Numbered from the stretch's first letter, positions 8,211 through 17,960 are shown. The stretch: 64,000 nucleotides of DNA from Streptomyces sp. KMM 9044 (GCF_024701375.2 NZ_CP113910.1:3286001-3350000); one strand, 5' to 3'. The notes: generated by a model not told the origin, from the sequence alone. Numbers and translations are program-made.

Positions 8211-8785
8211 ATGGCCGACCGGTGGGCACTCGCTCCGGCCGAGGACGGTGGCGTGGACGTCGCCCCCTCGGCCCGGACGGGCTGCCCGCCGCTCCGGTGC
8301 GGCGGGAGACGGATGCCGCCGAGGCCGTGCGGGGTCGTCCCGGTGTCACGCGGTGGGTGTGGCGGTCCACCGCCGAGGTCCATCCGCGCCTGCTCGCCAC
8401 GGGGGTGCGAGTGGAGCGGTGCTACGACGTCGAGGCCGCCGAGACGCTCCTGCTCGGTCACGAAGGGCGGTACGGGCAGCCCCGTTCGGCCGGGGCCGCC
8501 CTGGCCCGGCTCCGCGGCGGCCCCGTACCGCCCGATCCGCCACAGCGTTCGGCCGAACCGGGCGCGCAGTCGCCCCTCTTCGAACCCCGGGGCGCGCACG
8601 TCCCGCTGGCGGACCTCCTGGCCGTCTACGCCGAGCAGCAGCGCCGGACCGAAGCGACCGCGCACCCGGGCCGGATGCGGCTGCTGCTGGCCGCCGAGTC
8701 GGCGGGCACGCTCGTCGCCGCCGAGATGAACCGCGCGGGAATGCCCTGGCGGGCGGACGTGCACCGCGCGGTGTTGCACGACTAA
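8211..8785 (+). pseudogene. Bifunctional 3'-5' exonuclease/DNA polymerase, N-terminal remnant with frameshift
   Basis: It starts MADRWALAPAEDGGVDVAP and then needs a +1 base correction in the C-run at about 8262-8266. After that the frame continues LGPDGLPAAPVRRETDAAEA, with WRSTAEVHPRLLATGVRVERCYDVEAAETLLLG and LVAAEMNRAGMPWRADVHRA. This matches the N-terminal third of the PolA-like exonuclease/polymerase common in Streptomyces. It stops after VLHD, where the polymerase domain should begin, and the Wadjet operon's 3' end follows 78 bp later. One base loss and loss of the last two thirds make it non-functional. Confidence 0.75.
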
Positions 8786-8863
8786 CCGGAATGGGGGGGA
8801 CCCCCAGGGACGGCAGAGCGGAGTCGGCCTTCGGGATCGTTCTCCTCGGGCGCTGTCGCCGGA

Positions 8864-10150
8864 TCAGGCACGGGTGAGGTCGGACAGGAGGGCGGGCAGG
8901 AGGCGTTCCTCCATGACCGTGCTGCCCGACGCCTCCATCGCGAGGGCCAGTCCGGGGTCCCAGGGGCTGGCCGCGGGCGGTCCCGCGAGCGGTGTGGACT
9001 CGCCCTCGTCGAGTGCCGCCGTGTAGTCGGCGGCCGTCATCCGCCAGAGGCGGGCGCCGTGGCGGGCCACGGCGCCCGCGGTGATGCGCAGGCCGGCCCA
9101 GTCGAAGTCGGCGCGCCAGTGCAGCCGGGCTCCCGCGCGTACGGCGTCGCCGAGCAGTTTGTGGCAGGCGGCGGACGGGACCCCCTCGGTGCACACGAGG
9201 GCGGCGCCGGTGTCCTGGAGTTCGCCGGCGGCGGCGCGCAATACGGCCGGGTTCTCGCAGACGAAGATGGTGCGGGCGGCGGGGACGACAGGGTCGGTGG
9301 CGAGTTGGTGGAGGGTGAGCCGAAAGGGAAGGCCGAAGTCCGCGGCGTCGCGCAGCCAGTCGCAGACCACGGTGTCCCCCTCGGCACCGATGTTGAGGAC
9401 GAGGACCTGGCTGGCGAGGTCGTCCGCGATGGCGCCGACGCTCTCCCACAAGGCGCGCCGCCCTGCCCGCTCGCGCGGGACGGCGCACCCGTCACCGGCG
9501 CGCTGGGCGAGAGCGCGCAGGACGAGCTGTTCCAGCGGAGCGCCGGGCACGAGGGCCTTGGTATCGCCGGTGGCCCACTCGGCGAGCACCGGAAGCGGCA
9601 GGACACCGGGGACCCGGTTCGGGGAACCCGCGGAGCGGTCCCCGCCAACGGTCAGCCTTTCCAGGACGCGCACCGCCGCGTCGAGAAGCGGCGCGTCCCC
9701 CCGGCGTACGAGACGGGTGAGAGTGCCGTCGACGGCGATCCGCTCCAGCCAGGCGGCGAACCACCCCTGCCCGGCGAGCCGGCTGGAGTGGGCTGACTTC
9801 AAGGCCTGGTCGCGGCTCGCTTCCTCGTCGGCCCGTTCGGCCGGCCGGTCACGCAGCGGGCCGTGGAGACGCCCGAGGGTCTGGAGGAGACCGGTGCCGT
9901 AGCGGCCGTACAGATACCCGTCCAGATCGCTCAGGGGTACGGCGAGGCGCTTGGCGGTCTCGGGCCGGTAGCGGCCGGTGATCCCGATGACGGTGCGGCG
10001 CTCGGCCCCGCTGGGCCCGGTGAGCCCGATGTCGCCATCGAGCGCGCCGCCGGTGCGCTCCAGCCTGCGGCGGGCGGCGGCGAGCAACCGGGTCCATCCT
10101 TCGCCCAGCAACTCGTCGTACCCGTCGTCTTCGCGCCGCTCAGTTGGCAA
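8864..10150 (-). CDS. jetD: Wadjet JetD (type II; TIGR02679/DUF2399-type nuclease subunit)
   Basis: 428 residues. The N-terminal arm domain is followed by a C-terminal Toprim-like DUF2399 core; HWRADFDWAGLRITAGAVAR is the acidic-motif region expected for metal binding, and FVCENPAVLRAAA is another conserved block. In Wadjet, JetD is the endonuclease that cuts plasmid DNA once JetABC has extruded a loop. It starts with TTG inside the jetC stop region (11-nt overlap), with AGGAG 8 nt upstream, so translation is coupled. It is the last gene of the operon. Length and motifs look intact. Confidence 0.88.
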   Translation of the reverse strand: MPTERREDDGYDELLGEGWTRLLAAARRRLERTGGALDGDIGLTGPSGAERRTVIGITGRYRPETAKRLAVPLSDLDGYLYGRYGTGLLQTLGRLHGPLRDRPAERADEEASRDQALKSAHSSRLAGQGWFAAWLERIAVDGTLTRLVRRGDAPLLDAAVRVLERLTVGGDRSAGSPNRVPGVLPLPVLAEWATGDTKALVPGAPLEQLVLRALAQRAGDGCAVPRERAGRRALWESVGAIADDLASQVLVLNIGAEGDTVVCDWLRDAADFGLPFRLTLHQLATDPVVPAARTIFVCENPAVLRAAAGELQDTGAALVCTEGVPSAACHKLLGDAVRAGARLHWRADFDWAGLRITAGAVARHGARLWRMTAADYTAALDEGESTPLAGPPAASPWDPGLALAMEASGSTVMEERLLPALLSDLTRA

Positions 10151-13100
10151 CCGGGGTCTCCTGGAGCGTCGGGACGCGCCGGGTGCCGGGCGAGCCGAGG
10201 GCGGTGGTCAGGTCGCCGGTGTCGTCGGCGAGGAGCCGGGCGCCGTCCCAGACGAGCAGCAGCGCGGAGACGGTGTGGTCGACGGCGGTGTGCGCGAGGT
10301 CGTAGTGAGCGGCGGCGGACACGGAGGCGTGCGCGGCCCACAGGTCGTAGCCGGTCATGAACAGGTCGAGGTCGAACTGCGCGGCCAGCGACATGAGTTC
10401 GCCTCGCCCGGTGTCGTCCACGCCCGCGAACGCCTCGTCCAGGGCAAGCAGACGCGGAGCGTGCGGATCGGCGGAGTTGAGCATGGCGTGCGCGGCGGCG
10501 AACAGCGGCAGGTGCAGCGACACGGACTGCTCACCGCCGGACAGGCGACTGTGCCGGGCGCGGGTGAGCCGCTCCTCGCTCTTGCCCGGGCGTACGAGCT
10601 GGAACGCGAACTGGCGCCAGCGCCGGTAGTCGAGGGTCGTGGCGAGCAGTTCGCGGTAAGGCTGGTCGCGGTGACGGGCGCGGGCGGTCTTGATCTGTGC
10701 GGCGAAGTGGACGCGCACCCGGCCCAGCCCCTCCGGGCCGAGGCGGGCGGCGTCGGCGTCGAGGAGGGCGCAGACGGCGCGCTGCTCGTCGTCGAGGTGG
10801 TCGGCGAGCAGCCAGCTCACCCCGACCGTCGTCCCCGAGGACATCGTGCGCCGTCGCATGTCGGTGTTCATCCGCCGGATCAGGTCGCGGGCGTCGACGG
10901 TGCGGTCGTGGATCTGCTGGGCGAGCCGGGTGAGCAGGGCGTCCTCCAGGATGCGCTGCTCGGACTCGGAGAGCAGTTCGGCCTGGTCACGGCGGTGGGA
11001 GGAGATCTTCTGGGCGAAGGCGGCGACGGGCAGCGGGCCCTCCTCGTCGGCCACGCGGACGAGAATGACCCCGTCGGAGCCGTCCCATTCGGGCCGGTAG
11101 TCCTGGCCCGCGGCGGCGAGTTGCGCCTGGAGGTCGTCCAGGGCCTTGGTCAGGCGGGTGACGGACTGCTTGACGCTGGTCTCGGTGGGAGTGAGGTCAC
11201 GGGTCGCGGAGAGGATCGCCTCGTGCACGGCGGCCACCGCCGACGGGAGTGTCTCGCCGACCCAGTCGGCCTCCTGGGCAGGCCAGGCGAGACCCGGCGG
11301 ACAGCGCAGGATGTCGAGAAGTTCACGGGCGGCGTACGGGCGCAGGGAGCGGGCCGTGTCCTTCTCCTCCGCCGCGGCGACCGCCCCGGCCTCGGCGGCG
11401 GCCGTACGGCGGGCCTCGGCCGCGGCGGTGCCCGCGATCGCGCCGTGCTGGGCGGTGCGGGCCGCCTCGGCGTCCCCCACCAGGGCGTCGATGCCGTCCT
11501 CCGCCTCCCGCACTTGGCGCATCACCTCCTGTGCCTCGGCCCCGACGGCCTCCTGAAGGGCCCCAAGTCCCGCGGCCTCCTCCGCGTGCCGACGGCGCGC
11601 CGCGCGCTCGGTGTCCGCCGCCGCCTCCTCGTCCTCGGCGGCGGCGGTGAGCCGGTCGGCGGCTGCCTCGGCCGCCTCGCTCTGGCGGGTGTGTTCGCGG
11701 CGGCGGGCTACGAGTTCGCGGACCGCCGTCTCGAAGGCGCGGGTGGCGGTCTCGACGGCGTCGACGCGGTCGGTCTCGATGGCGTGCTCGGCCGCCGTGC
11801 GGCGCAGGGCGCGCTCGGCGACCGAGCAGGCGGCCACCGACTCGTCGTACGCGCCCTGGGCTGCGTCGGCGGCGTCGCGGTGGGCGCGTAGCCTCGCCGC
11901 GGCCCGGTCGAGTTCACGCAACGCCTGTGTGATGCCGGTGGTGCGGGGCAGGGCGGCGCGGGCGGCGGCGTACGCGTCCAGGGCAGCGTCCGTACGGGCC
12001 TGCTCGCGCGCCAACTCGTCCAACTGGTCGAAGAGTTCCGTCAGCAGCGCATCGCAGGCGGCGATCCGCGCGGCACGCCGCCGGGCGCGGGCGGTGGCGC
12101 CGACGTACTCGGCGTGCTCCTTGGTGTGGGCACCGACCAGGACACCGGCCGCGTACCGGCCGTCGGGGCTGATCTGCGGGGTGCCGGTGTCGAGGTCTCC
12201 GGTGACGGCGACCGAGCGCAGCACGGCGGTGATCCGGGCGGCGGTCGGGATCGCAGCGGCGCCCGCCGGGTTGCCGGGGTTGCCGGGATTGTCGGGCCGC
12301 AGGAGATCGGCGAGGCTCGGTCCGCTCACCGGGGCGCCGGCACGGAGGTAGCCCTCGCTCTGCCCGGCCGCCACGGGGGTGTCCTCGGCGGTGACCAAGG
12401 CGTCGAGGAGGCCCGAAGCCTCCAGGGCCGCTTCCAGGTCCGCTCGTTGACGGGCTGTCAGTGCGTCGTCGAAGTCGACGAGCCGCCACAGCGGAACACC
12501 GTCGCCGGGAACCCGGTCTGCGGTGCGGCCACGAGCCGGCGGCGGGGCGTCGTCGTGCTCGGCGGCGATCCGGTCGCGTTCGGTCTCCGTCTCCGCACGA
12601 CGGTGCTCGATGTCGGCGCGCCGGGCGCGCAGGGCGGCGAGGGTGTCACGCAGTTCCTGCACAGCGGGGGCGGTGACCTCGGAGAAGGCGTCGGCGAGGG
12701 TGACCGCCTCGGCCTCGCCGATGAGTTCGAGGGCTTCGGGGAGCCGACCGACCCCCTCCTCGGTCAGGAGTACCCCGTGCGCCTCCCCCCACTGTCGTAG
12801 CGCCTCACGGACCTGCTCTCGGGAGGACTCGACAGCCGACTCCGCTGCGGTTTCCGCAGTTTCCGCCGCGGTGACGGCCTCCTGCGCGCGGTCGAGCGAG
12901 ATGCGGGCGAGGCCGCGGGTCTGCTCGGCGCCGCGTGCCGTCTGCTGGGCGGCGCGCACGGCCCGGACGCCGTCGTGACGGGCGGCGGCCAGCGCGGCGG
13001 AGCGTTCGGCGAGGCGGATGGGGTCGGCGTCGGCCGGGGTCCAGGGCAGGCCGGCGGTGTGGGCGTGGTCGGCGACGGTGGCGGCGTCGCGGGAGACGGC

Positions 13101-14273
13101 GGCGTCGAGTTCGGCGGCGAGCCGTGCGGCGTGTTCGGCCTCGGCGCGGGCGCGGCCGGTGGCGGTGCTGCGGCGTTCGCGTTCGGCGCTCGCCTGCCGG
13201 GCGGTCTGCTCGCAGGTGCGTACCAGGCGTTCCAGGTCGGCCAGTTGCTCGACGGCCTGGTAGGCGGCGGAGGAGCGCAGCTGGTCGAGCCGGGAGCGCT
13301 GGGCGGCGAGCGCCGCGTCGGCCGCCTCGGCGCGCGTCTCGGCGGCTGCCTGCCGCTCGCGGGCCGCCGCCAGGTCCGCGGTGGCGGTGCTCAGCGCGGC
13401 GGCGCGCTCGGCGGTCTCGGTACGGCGGGCGGTGAGCCGGTCCGCGGCGGCACGGGCGTGGACCCGCAGGTAGGTGGAGTAGCTCGCGAGGAAGGCGCGG
13501 GTGGCGTCGTCGGCGGCGGCCAGCCCCTCCAGGGTGCGCTGCACGGACTCCATGTCGTCGAAGGAGCGGGCGGCCTCGGCGATCAGGTCGTCGTCCAGCG
13601 GGCGCAGACCGGCGGTGAGGGTGTCGGAGAGCTTGGCCGGGTCGAGGTTCTTGGCGAGCTGCGGGCGGCGCAGTGTGAGGATCAGGGTGAGTAGTTGCTC
13701 GTACCGCTCCGGGCCCAGGCCGAACAGGCGCTGGTCGACGGCGGCGCGGTAGTCGGCGGTGGAGGCGATCAGCTCGCGGCCGAGCTCGGCGGCGAGCTGC
13801 TTCCTCGTCATCGGCCGGTCGTCGTGGGTGAGGAGGGAGAAGTCCTCGCCGACACGGCCCTCCGCGACGAAGTGCCAGCGAGCAGGTGTGTCGCGGTGCC
13901 GCTGGGCATGCAGCCCGATGCCGCAGGTGACGGCCTGGCCGGTCTCCCGGTGGGTGAACTCGATCCAGACGTAGCCGAGCGCGCTGTCCTGCCCGCGGAA
14001 GAGCAGGTTGGACTTCATCGTGCGGTCCTCGGCAGCGAACGGGTTGAGCCGCTTGGGATCGATTCGGCCGTCGAGGACGAACGGGAAGAGGACCTCAAGG
14101 GCCTTGGTCTTGCCAGACCCGTTGGGGCCGCGCAGCACCAGCCAGCCGCCCGCGAAGGAGAACTCCTCGTCCCGGTAGTCCCACAGGTTGATGATCCCGG
14201 CACGGGTGGGGACGAACCGGGTGGCGGGGGCGCTGGCCGAGGCGTCGGCCGGAGTGGGAGCGGGCGTGCTCAC
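10140..14273 (-). CDS. jetC: Wadjet JetC (type II; TIGR02680 SMC/MukB-like ATPase)
   Basis: 1377 residues. The Walker A motif GPNGSGKT is at residues 49-56. Two very long alanine/arginine/glutamate-rich coiled coils (about 250-500 and 800-1000) flank a hinge-like region. The C-terminal half-ATPase has the signature RHSRLSGGEQSVSLHLPLFA and Walker B PRLLALDEAFAGVDD. It is the motor that extrudes DNA loops and discriminates small circular plasmids. The ATG overlaps the jetB stop by 4 nt. All ATPase motifs are present, so the motor looks functional. Confidence 0.92.
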   Translation of the reverse strand: MSTPAPTPADASASAPATRFVPTRAGIINLWDYRDEEFSFAGGWLVLRGPNGSGKTKALEVLFPFVLDGRIDPKRLNPFAAEDRTMKSNLLFRGQDSALGYVWIEFTHRETGQAVTCGIGLHAQRHRDTPARWHFVAEGRVGEDFSLLTHDDRPMTRKQLAAELGRELIASTADYRAAVDQRLFGLGPERYEQLLTLILTLRRPQLAKNLDPAKLSDTLTAGLRPLDDDLIAEAARSFDDMESVQRTLEGLAAADDATRAFLASYSTYLRVHARAAADRLTARRTETAERAAALSTATADLAAARERQAAAETRAEAADAALAAQRSRLDQLRSSAAYQAVEQLADLERLVRTCEQTARQASAERERRSTATGRARAEAEHAARLAAELDAAVSRDAATVADHAHTAGLPWTPADADPIRLAERSAALAAARHDGVRAVRAAQQTARGAEQTRGLARISLDRAQEAVTAAETAETAAESAVESSREQVREALRQWGEAHGVLLTEEGVGRLPEALELIGEAEAVTLADAFSEVTAPAVQELRDTLAALRARRADIEHRRAETETERDRIAAEHDDAPPPARGRTADRVPGDGVPLWRLVDFDDALTARQRADLEAALEASGLLDALVTAEDTPVAAGQSEGYLRAGAPVSGPSLADLLRPDNPGNPGNPAGAAAIPTAARITAVLRSVAVTGDLDTGTPQISPDGRYAAGVLVGAHTKEHAEYVGATARARRRAARIAACDALLTELFDQLDELAREQARTDAALDAYAAARAALPRTTGITQALRELDRAAARLRAHRDAADAAQGAYDESVAACSVAERALRRTAAEHAIETDRVDAVETATRAFETAVRELVARRREHTRQSEAAEAAADRLTAAAEDEEAAADTERAARRRHAEEAAGLGALQEAVGAEAQEVMRQVREAEDGIDALVGDAEAARTAQHGAIAGTAAAEARRTAAAEAGAVAAAEEKDTARSLRPYAARELLDILRCPPGLAWPAQEADWVGETLPSAVAAVHEAILSATRDLTPTETSVKQSVTRLTKALDDLQAQLAAAGQDYRPEWDGSDGVILVRVADEEGPLPVAAFAQKISSHRRDQAELLSESEQRILEDALLTRLAQQIHDRTVDARDLIRRMNTDMRRRTMSSGTTVGVSWLLADHLDDEQRAVCALLDADAARLGPEGLGRVRVHFAAQIKTARARHRDQPYRELLATTLDYRRWRQFAFQLVRPGKSEERLTRARHSRLSGGEQSVSLHLPLFAAAHAMLNSADPHAPRLLALDEAFAGVDDTGRGELMSLAAQFDLDLFMTGYDLWAAHASVSAAAHYDLAHTAVDHTVSALLLVWDGARLLADDTGDLTTALGSPGTRRVPTLQETPVAN

Positions 14274-15700
14274 GAAGTCGGATCCTTGGCGGTGGGGTCG
14301 GCGAACAGGGCGGTCTGGGCGGTTGGTCGGGGCGCCGTACGGGTCCTCACCCGCGCCGTGACTCCCCGGTAGCGGGCGAGCAGCGGGAGGGCGAGGGCCC
14401 CGCCGTCGACCCGGGTGATCAGCGACATGGAGGCCAGGAGATCGAGAGCCTGGCCGAGCAGCCGGTCCGGGTCGCCGCGCAGATCGGCGGCGAAACCCGC
14501 GCCGTACTCGGCGGTGATCTCCTTGAGCCTGCCCCGGAGCCAGGAGTCGGTGACGAAGGGGTATCGGGTCTCGCCCGGCTCCCGCCCCGCGTCGCCGGGT
14601 GCCTCGTACACCGACACCCCGTACGCCGACTCCTCGTCCTGCTCGGCGAGTTCGGCGACCAGTCCGCGTGACGGCAGGGCCGCGTCGATACGCCGGGCGC
14701 GGGCCGCGAGGCGTTCGGCGGCGGTGGGCGCAGGCAGCAGTTCGAGGGCGTGCCGTCCGGACCGCTGCACAGCGGCGCTGATCCGGGCGGCGAGGAGCAG
14801 CGCGGCCTGCGCGACGGTTCCGCCGCCGGGAAAGCGGATGTCGGACAGTCTGCCGGAGGTGTCGATGAGCGCCACGCCCTCGGCCCGCCGCTCCACCGTC
14901 AGCCCGGTCAGCCGCTCCAGGTCCTCGGCGAGGGCGGGGGCCCGCAGCTGGCCCAGGAGTTCGCTGTCGGCGTCGGCGTAGTACGCGACCGGGTTCTCCA
15001 GCACCAGGCGGCGGGCCCGGCGGGCCTGGTCACGACGCTGGGCGGCGCGGCCCGCGGACAGACCCAGCGCGCCGGAGGAGTCGAGGAGCGAGGTGACCGA
15101 GGTCAGGTGCTGGAGCACGCGGGTCGGGTGGTGGACGGCAAGGAGGATCTCGCGGTCGATGTCGTACAGGGCCTCCGCACGCTCGGGATCGCCGGCCCAG
15201 GCGGTGGCGGAACCGTCGGCGAGAGCGAGCGCGCCACGCTCGGTGAGCCAGGTGACGGCGTCGACGAAGGCGTCCCGGTCGGGTTTGCGCGCGGTGTCGA
15301 GGCCGAGTCCGTCGATGCGTACGGCGTCGGCGGCGACCGCGTCGGCCAGTTCCCCCAGCGCCACCTGCGCGCCGTGGCGGCCGAGGGCCGCGAGGGTGAG
15401 GACGAGGTAGGCGTAGCGGCGCCGGTCGAAGGGGCGGCCCGCGCGGGTGAGGGCCGGGCGGGTGGCGTCCAGGCCGTCCTGGGCGCGCTGGAGCCGGGCG
15501 GTGTCGGCGGTGGTGACCAGCCGGTACCCGAGCACCTCCATCAGATCGGCGCGCAACGGGTCGGCCCACCGGCGCACGGCCGCCAGCGCCGCCCTGTCCG
15601 GGTACCCGGGCGTGACCAGCGGGTGCCGCAGGACGAGCCGTACCGCCTTCTGATAGTCGGCGAGTTCGAGCGGGGAGACTCCCTCGGCGACACGGCTCAT
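14270..15700 (-). CDS. jetB: Wadjet JetB (type II; TIGR02678/DUF2398, MukE-like)
   Basis: 476 residues of winged-helix-rich sequence with family features such as RRYAYLVLTLAALGRHGAQV, DAVTWLTERGALAL and the late block YPFVTDSWLRGRLKEITAEY. JetB pairs with JetA to form the kleisin-side complex that loads on the JetC motor. The ATG at 15700 lies in a duplicated 17-bp stretch that has separated it from the jetA stop; its own stop overlaps jetC. No damage is visible. Confidence 0.88.
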   Translation of the reverse strand: MSRVAEGVSPLELADYQKAVRLVLRHPLVTPGYPDRAALAAVRRWADPLRADLMEVLGYRLVTTADTARLQRAQDGLDATRPALTRAGRPFDRRRYAYLVLTLAALGRHGAQVALGELADAVAADAVRIDGLGLDTARKPDRDAFVDAVTWLTERGALALADGSATAWAGDPERAEALYDIDREILLAVHHPTRVLQHLTSVTSLLDSSGALGLSAGRAAQRRDQARRARRLVLENPVAYYADADSELLGQLRAPALAEDLERLTGLTVERRAEGVALIDTSGRLSDIRFPGGGTVAQAALLLAARISAAVQRSGRHALELLPAPTAAERLAARARRIDAALPSRGLVAELAEQDEESAYGVSVYEAPGDAGREPGETRYPFVTDSWLRGRLKEITAEYGAGFAADLRGDPDRLLGQALDLLASMSLITRVDGGALALPLLARYRGVTARVRTRTAPRPTAQTALFADPTAKDPTS

Positions 15701-15729
15701 GCGGTGACCTCACTCATGCGGTGACCTCC
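15696..15729. repeat. 17-bp tandem duplication at the jetA/jetB junction
   Basis: Two adjacent 17-bp units beginning CTCATGCGGTGACCTC differ only in their last base. On the coding strand each unit carries an ATGA, which would be a classic stop-start overlap. The jetA stop now uses one copy and the jetB start the other, leaving them 13 nt apart. The ancestral junction was probably an overlapping ATGA. Confidence 0.8.
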
Positions 15730-17261
15730 AGACGCAGCCCGTCCAGATGGAGACGCCCGCGTACGGTCTCGACGGTGGTGGAGCCCTCGGCGGGGGTGAG
15801 GGTGAGCCGTACCCCGTGGGCGAAGCCGGAGGCGGCGGTGACCCGGCGGCTGGCGGGGACCCGGGCGGCGAGCGCCACGTCCAGCAGAGCCAGCAGAGCC
15901 CGGGTCTCGGGCTCGTCGAGGGTCCGACCGTACACGTCGTCCGAGGCAAGGGAGTTCGCGGCGCCCTGCCGCTCGGCCTGCTCCTTGAGCTGCTCTGCGC
16001 GGAGCAACGCCCGCCGGTCGTCGTCGCGCTCGATGCGGCCGGGGCCGTGCAGGGCGGGAGTCCGGCCGGACTGGACCAGGGTGCGGGCCAGTTCGACCGG
16101 CTCGGCCTCCCACCAGGACGTACGCCCCGGAATCCGCTCGGGGTCGGCGTACGGGACGGCGATGTGACGCGGTGCGCCGAGCCCGAAGACCGCCTGGAAC
16201 AGGGCGTGCGCGTCCTCGTCGCTCTCGCAGGAGGTGAACCACTGGGCGAGATGGCGCAGTTGGCTCTCCCGGCTCACTCCGCCCCGGCGCGCCTCGGTGA
16301 CCCGGCGCAGCAGGGCGAGGACGGAGCGGATCGCGGTGACGGTGGCGTCCTGCAGCCGCTCGGTCTCACTGTGCTCGCGCTCCGCGAACCAGTGGACGAT
16401 GCCGTCCCACCGGTGCCGCCAGTCCGCGAGGCGCTCGGCGGGGCTGCGGAAGAGCCGCTCGTCGGCCTCGGCCGCGTACTCGATCATGCGGTCCACGCCG
16501 GTGGCCGCGGCCTTCTCGACCGCCTCGGCGAGCAGCGGAGCGTAGCGGCCGAGTTCGGCGGTGAACTCCCGCATGTGCGCGAGGAGCGTGTCCTTGTGGG
16601 CGAGGAACACCTCGGGCCGGGTGTCGTTGGTGCGCGCCAGATCGCCCAGCATGAGGTAGAAACGGGCGGCGCGCTGCGCCATCTCGTTGAGCACCGAGTC
16701 GAGACGGCCGAGCTTGCGGTACACCTCCTCGCCGTCGCCCGCGGTGTTGGCCTCGGCCAGCGCGCGCAGGTCGCCGAGGATGTCGGGGAAGACGAGGCGG
16801 GAGAGCTGGGCGTCCTCCAGGCTCGCGCCCAGCACGTCCTCCACGGCGCGGTAGGCCCGGTATCCGGCCTGAGTGAACTGGTACACGTAGTGGCGGTTGC
16901 GGTACTCGGCGAGGTTCGCGGCGCGCGTCCCGTCGTACGACCGGTCCAGGACCTGCCACTCCGCGAGCCCGTCGAGCAGCGGCTGAACGCCGGCCGACCC
17001 GCCGACAGCGCGCGCGGCGGGATGGTCTGCGGCGAGCCGCTCCAGCAGCCCCACCACGTCCGAAGCGTGCAGCAGCACCTGATAGTTGGCGCGTCCGCGG
17101 TCGAAGGCCCGCAGCAGCCACAGGTACTCGTGGCGCTTCTCGGCGGCAGCGAAGTGGAACAGCCGCAGCCGGTCGTCGAGGGAGAACGCGTCGATACCGA
17201 ACGCGCCCTCGTCGACGGGGTCCGGAGCGTGGGGTTCCGGGGCATCGGGCTCGTCACTCAC
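15714..17261 (-). CDS. jetA: Wadjet JetA (type II; TIGR02677/DUF2397, MukF-like kleisin)
   Basis: 515 residues from the GTG at 17261, which gives SDEPDAPEPHAPDP and then the conserved domain start DDRLRLFHFAAAEKRHEYLW. A longer reading to 17402 has no homologous look. The middle has YVYQFTQAGYRAYRAVEDVL and the C-terminus ends in a beta-rich LHLDGLRLEVTA. JetA is the kleisin bridging the JetC heads. It is the first gene of the four-gene operon. The ribosome site is weak (AAAGA), and about 190 bp upstream separate it from the next minus-strand gene. Confidence 0.88.
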   Translation of the reverse strand: MSDEPDAPEPHAPDPVDEGAFGIDAFSLDDRLRLFHFAAAEKRHEYLWLLRAFDRGRANYQVLLHASDVVGLLERLAADHPAARAVGGSAGVQPLLDGLAEWQVLDRSYDGTRAANLAEYRNRHYVYQFTQAGYRAYRAVEDVLGASLEDAQLSRLVFPDILGDLRALAEANTAGDGEEVYRKLGRLDSVLNEMAQRAARFYLMLGDLARTNDTRPEVFLAHKDTLLAHMREFTAELGRYAPLLAEAVEKAAATGVDRMIEYAAEADERLFRSPAERLADWRHRWDGIVHWFAEREHSETERLQDATVTAIRSVLALLRRVTEARRGGVSRESQLRHLAQWFTSCESDEDAHALFQAVFGLGAPRHIAVPYADPERIPGRTSWWEAEPVELARTLVQSGRTPALHGPGRIERDDDRRALLRAEQLKEQAERQGAANSLASDDVYGRTLDEPETRALLALLDVALAARVPASRRVTAASGFAHGVRLTLTPAEGSTTVETVRGRLHLDGLRLEVTA

Positions 17262-17449
17262 AGATCTTTCGGCTTCCCTTGCTTCAGCTGACACACGTCC
17301 GGCTGGAGACCATCGGATCCGCACCAGTGTGCCGTACCCCGACCGGTGTGTGTAAGCCGCACCCCGGACCGTGTCACCTGTGCTATCGTACGCACGTTTC
17401 ACGCCGCTACCGGGCGGTGGCCGCCGTACAGACCCGTCCTGCGGTCGGC

Positions 17450-17863
17450 TCAGAGGCGGATCGCCGCGTACGCCCCGGGCCTTCCCGTCCCCAGCCGGTC
17501 CCCGCGTGTGAAGACGGCCACTCCGGTGCGCCCCGCCGACAGATCGGACGGGTCGGCGGGCGGCAGAAGCAGAGTGTTCTCCTCACCGTCGCCACTGTGC
17601 AGGGTGGTGGTCGCACCGTTCCACAGCCGGATCACCGAGCCGGGTGGAGCCGTCACCCGGGCCCGGTCCTCCCGAAGGTCCAGGCGGACGCCGGTGGCAC
17701 GCTCCGCGAGCAGTGCGCGGTAGCGGTCCGGGGGCAGGGCGCAGTCGCGCGGCGGCGCTGTCCCACCCCAGTCGGGGGCGCCGACGCCACGGGCGCGGGC
17801 CGCGCGCCACATGCGGGGGACGAGGTCGGGTGCGAGCGGGGCGGTGGCCATCCGCTCGCACAT
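17450..17863 (-). CDS. Hypothetical protein, possibly 5'-truncated
   Basis: 137 residues with good coding character but no family I recognise: MATAPLAPDLVPRMWRAARA, later RLDLREDRARVTAPPGSVIR and LHSGDGEENTLLLPPADPSD. Reading upstream of the ATG, 14 more codons stay open and protein-like (GRGAGRLLW) before a stop. The group II intron begins less than 100 bp away, so the real N-terminus may have been lost. It is soluble, with no membrane segment. It lies upstream of and co-directional with the Wadjet operon, but the gap of about 190 bp argues for separate transcription. Confidence 0.5.
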   Translation of the reverse strand: MCERMATAPLAPDLVPRMWRAARARGVGAPDWGGTAPPRDCALPPDRYRALLAERATGVRLDLREDRARVTAPPGSVIRLWNGATTTLHSGDGEENTLLLPPADPSDLSAGRTGVAVFTRGDRLGTGRPGAYAAIRL

Positions 17864-17960
17864 CCACAGCAGCCGTCCCGCCCCTCTTCCGGGCCCCAGT
17901 GCTCACCACCGGGTGCGCTGGGCCGGGTCACCGGCGACGACGGCCGCCCACGGGTGGACC

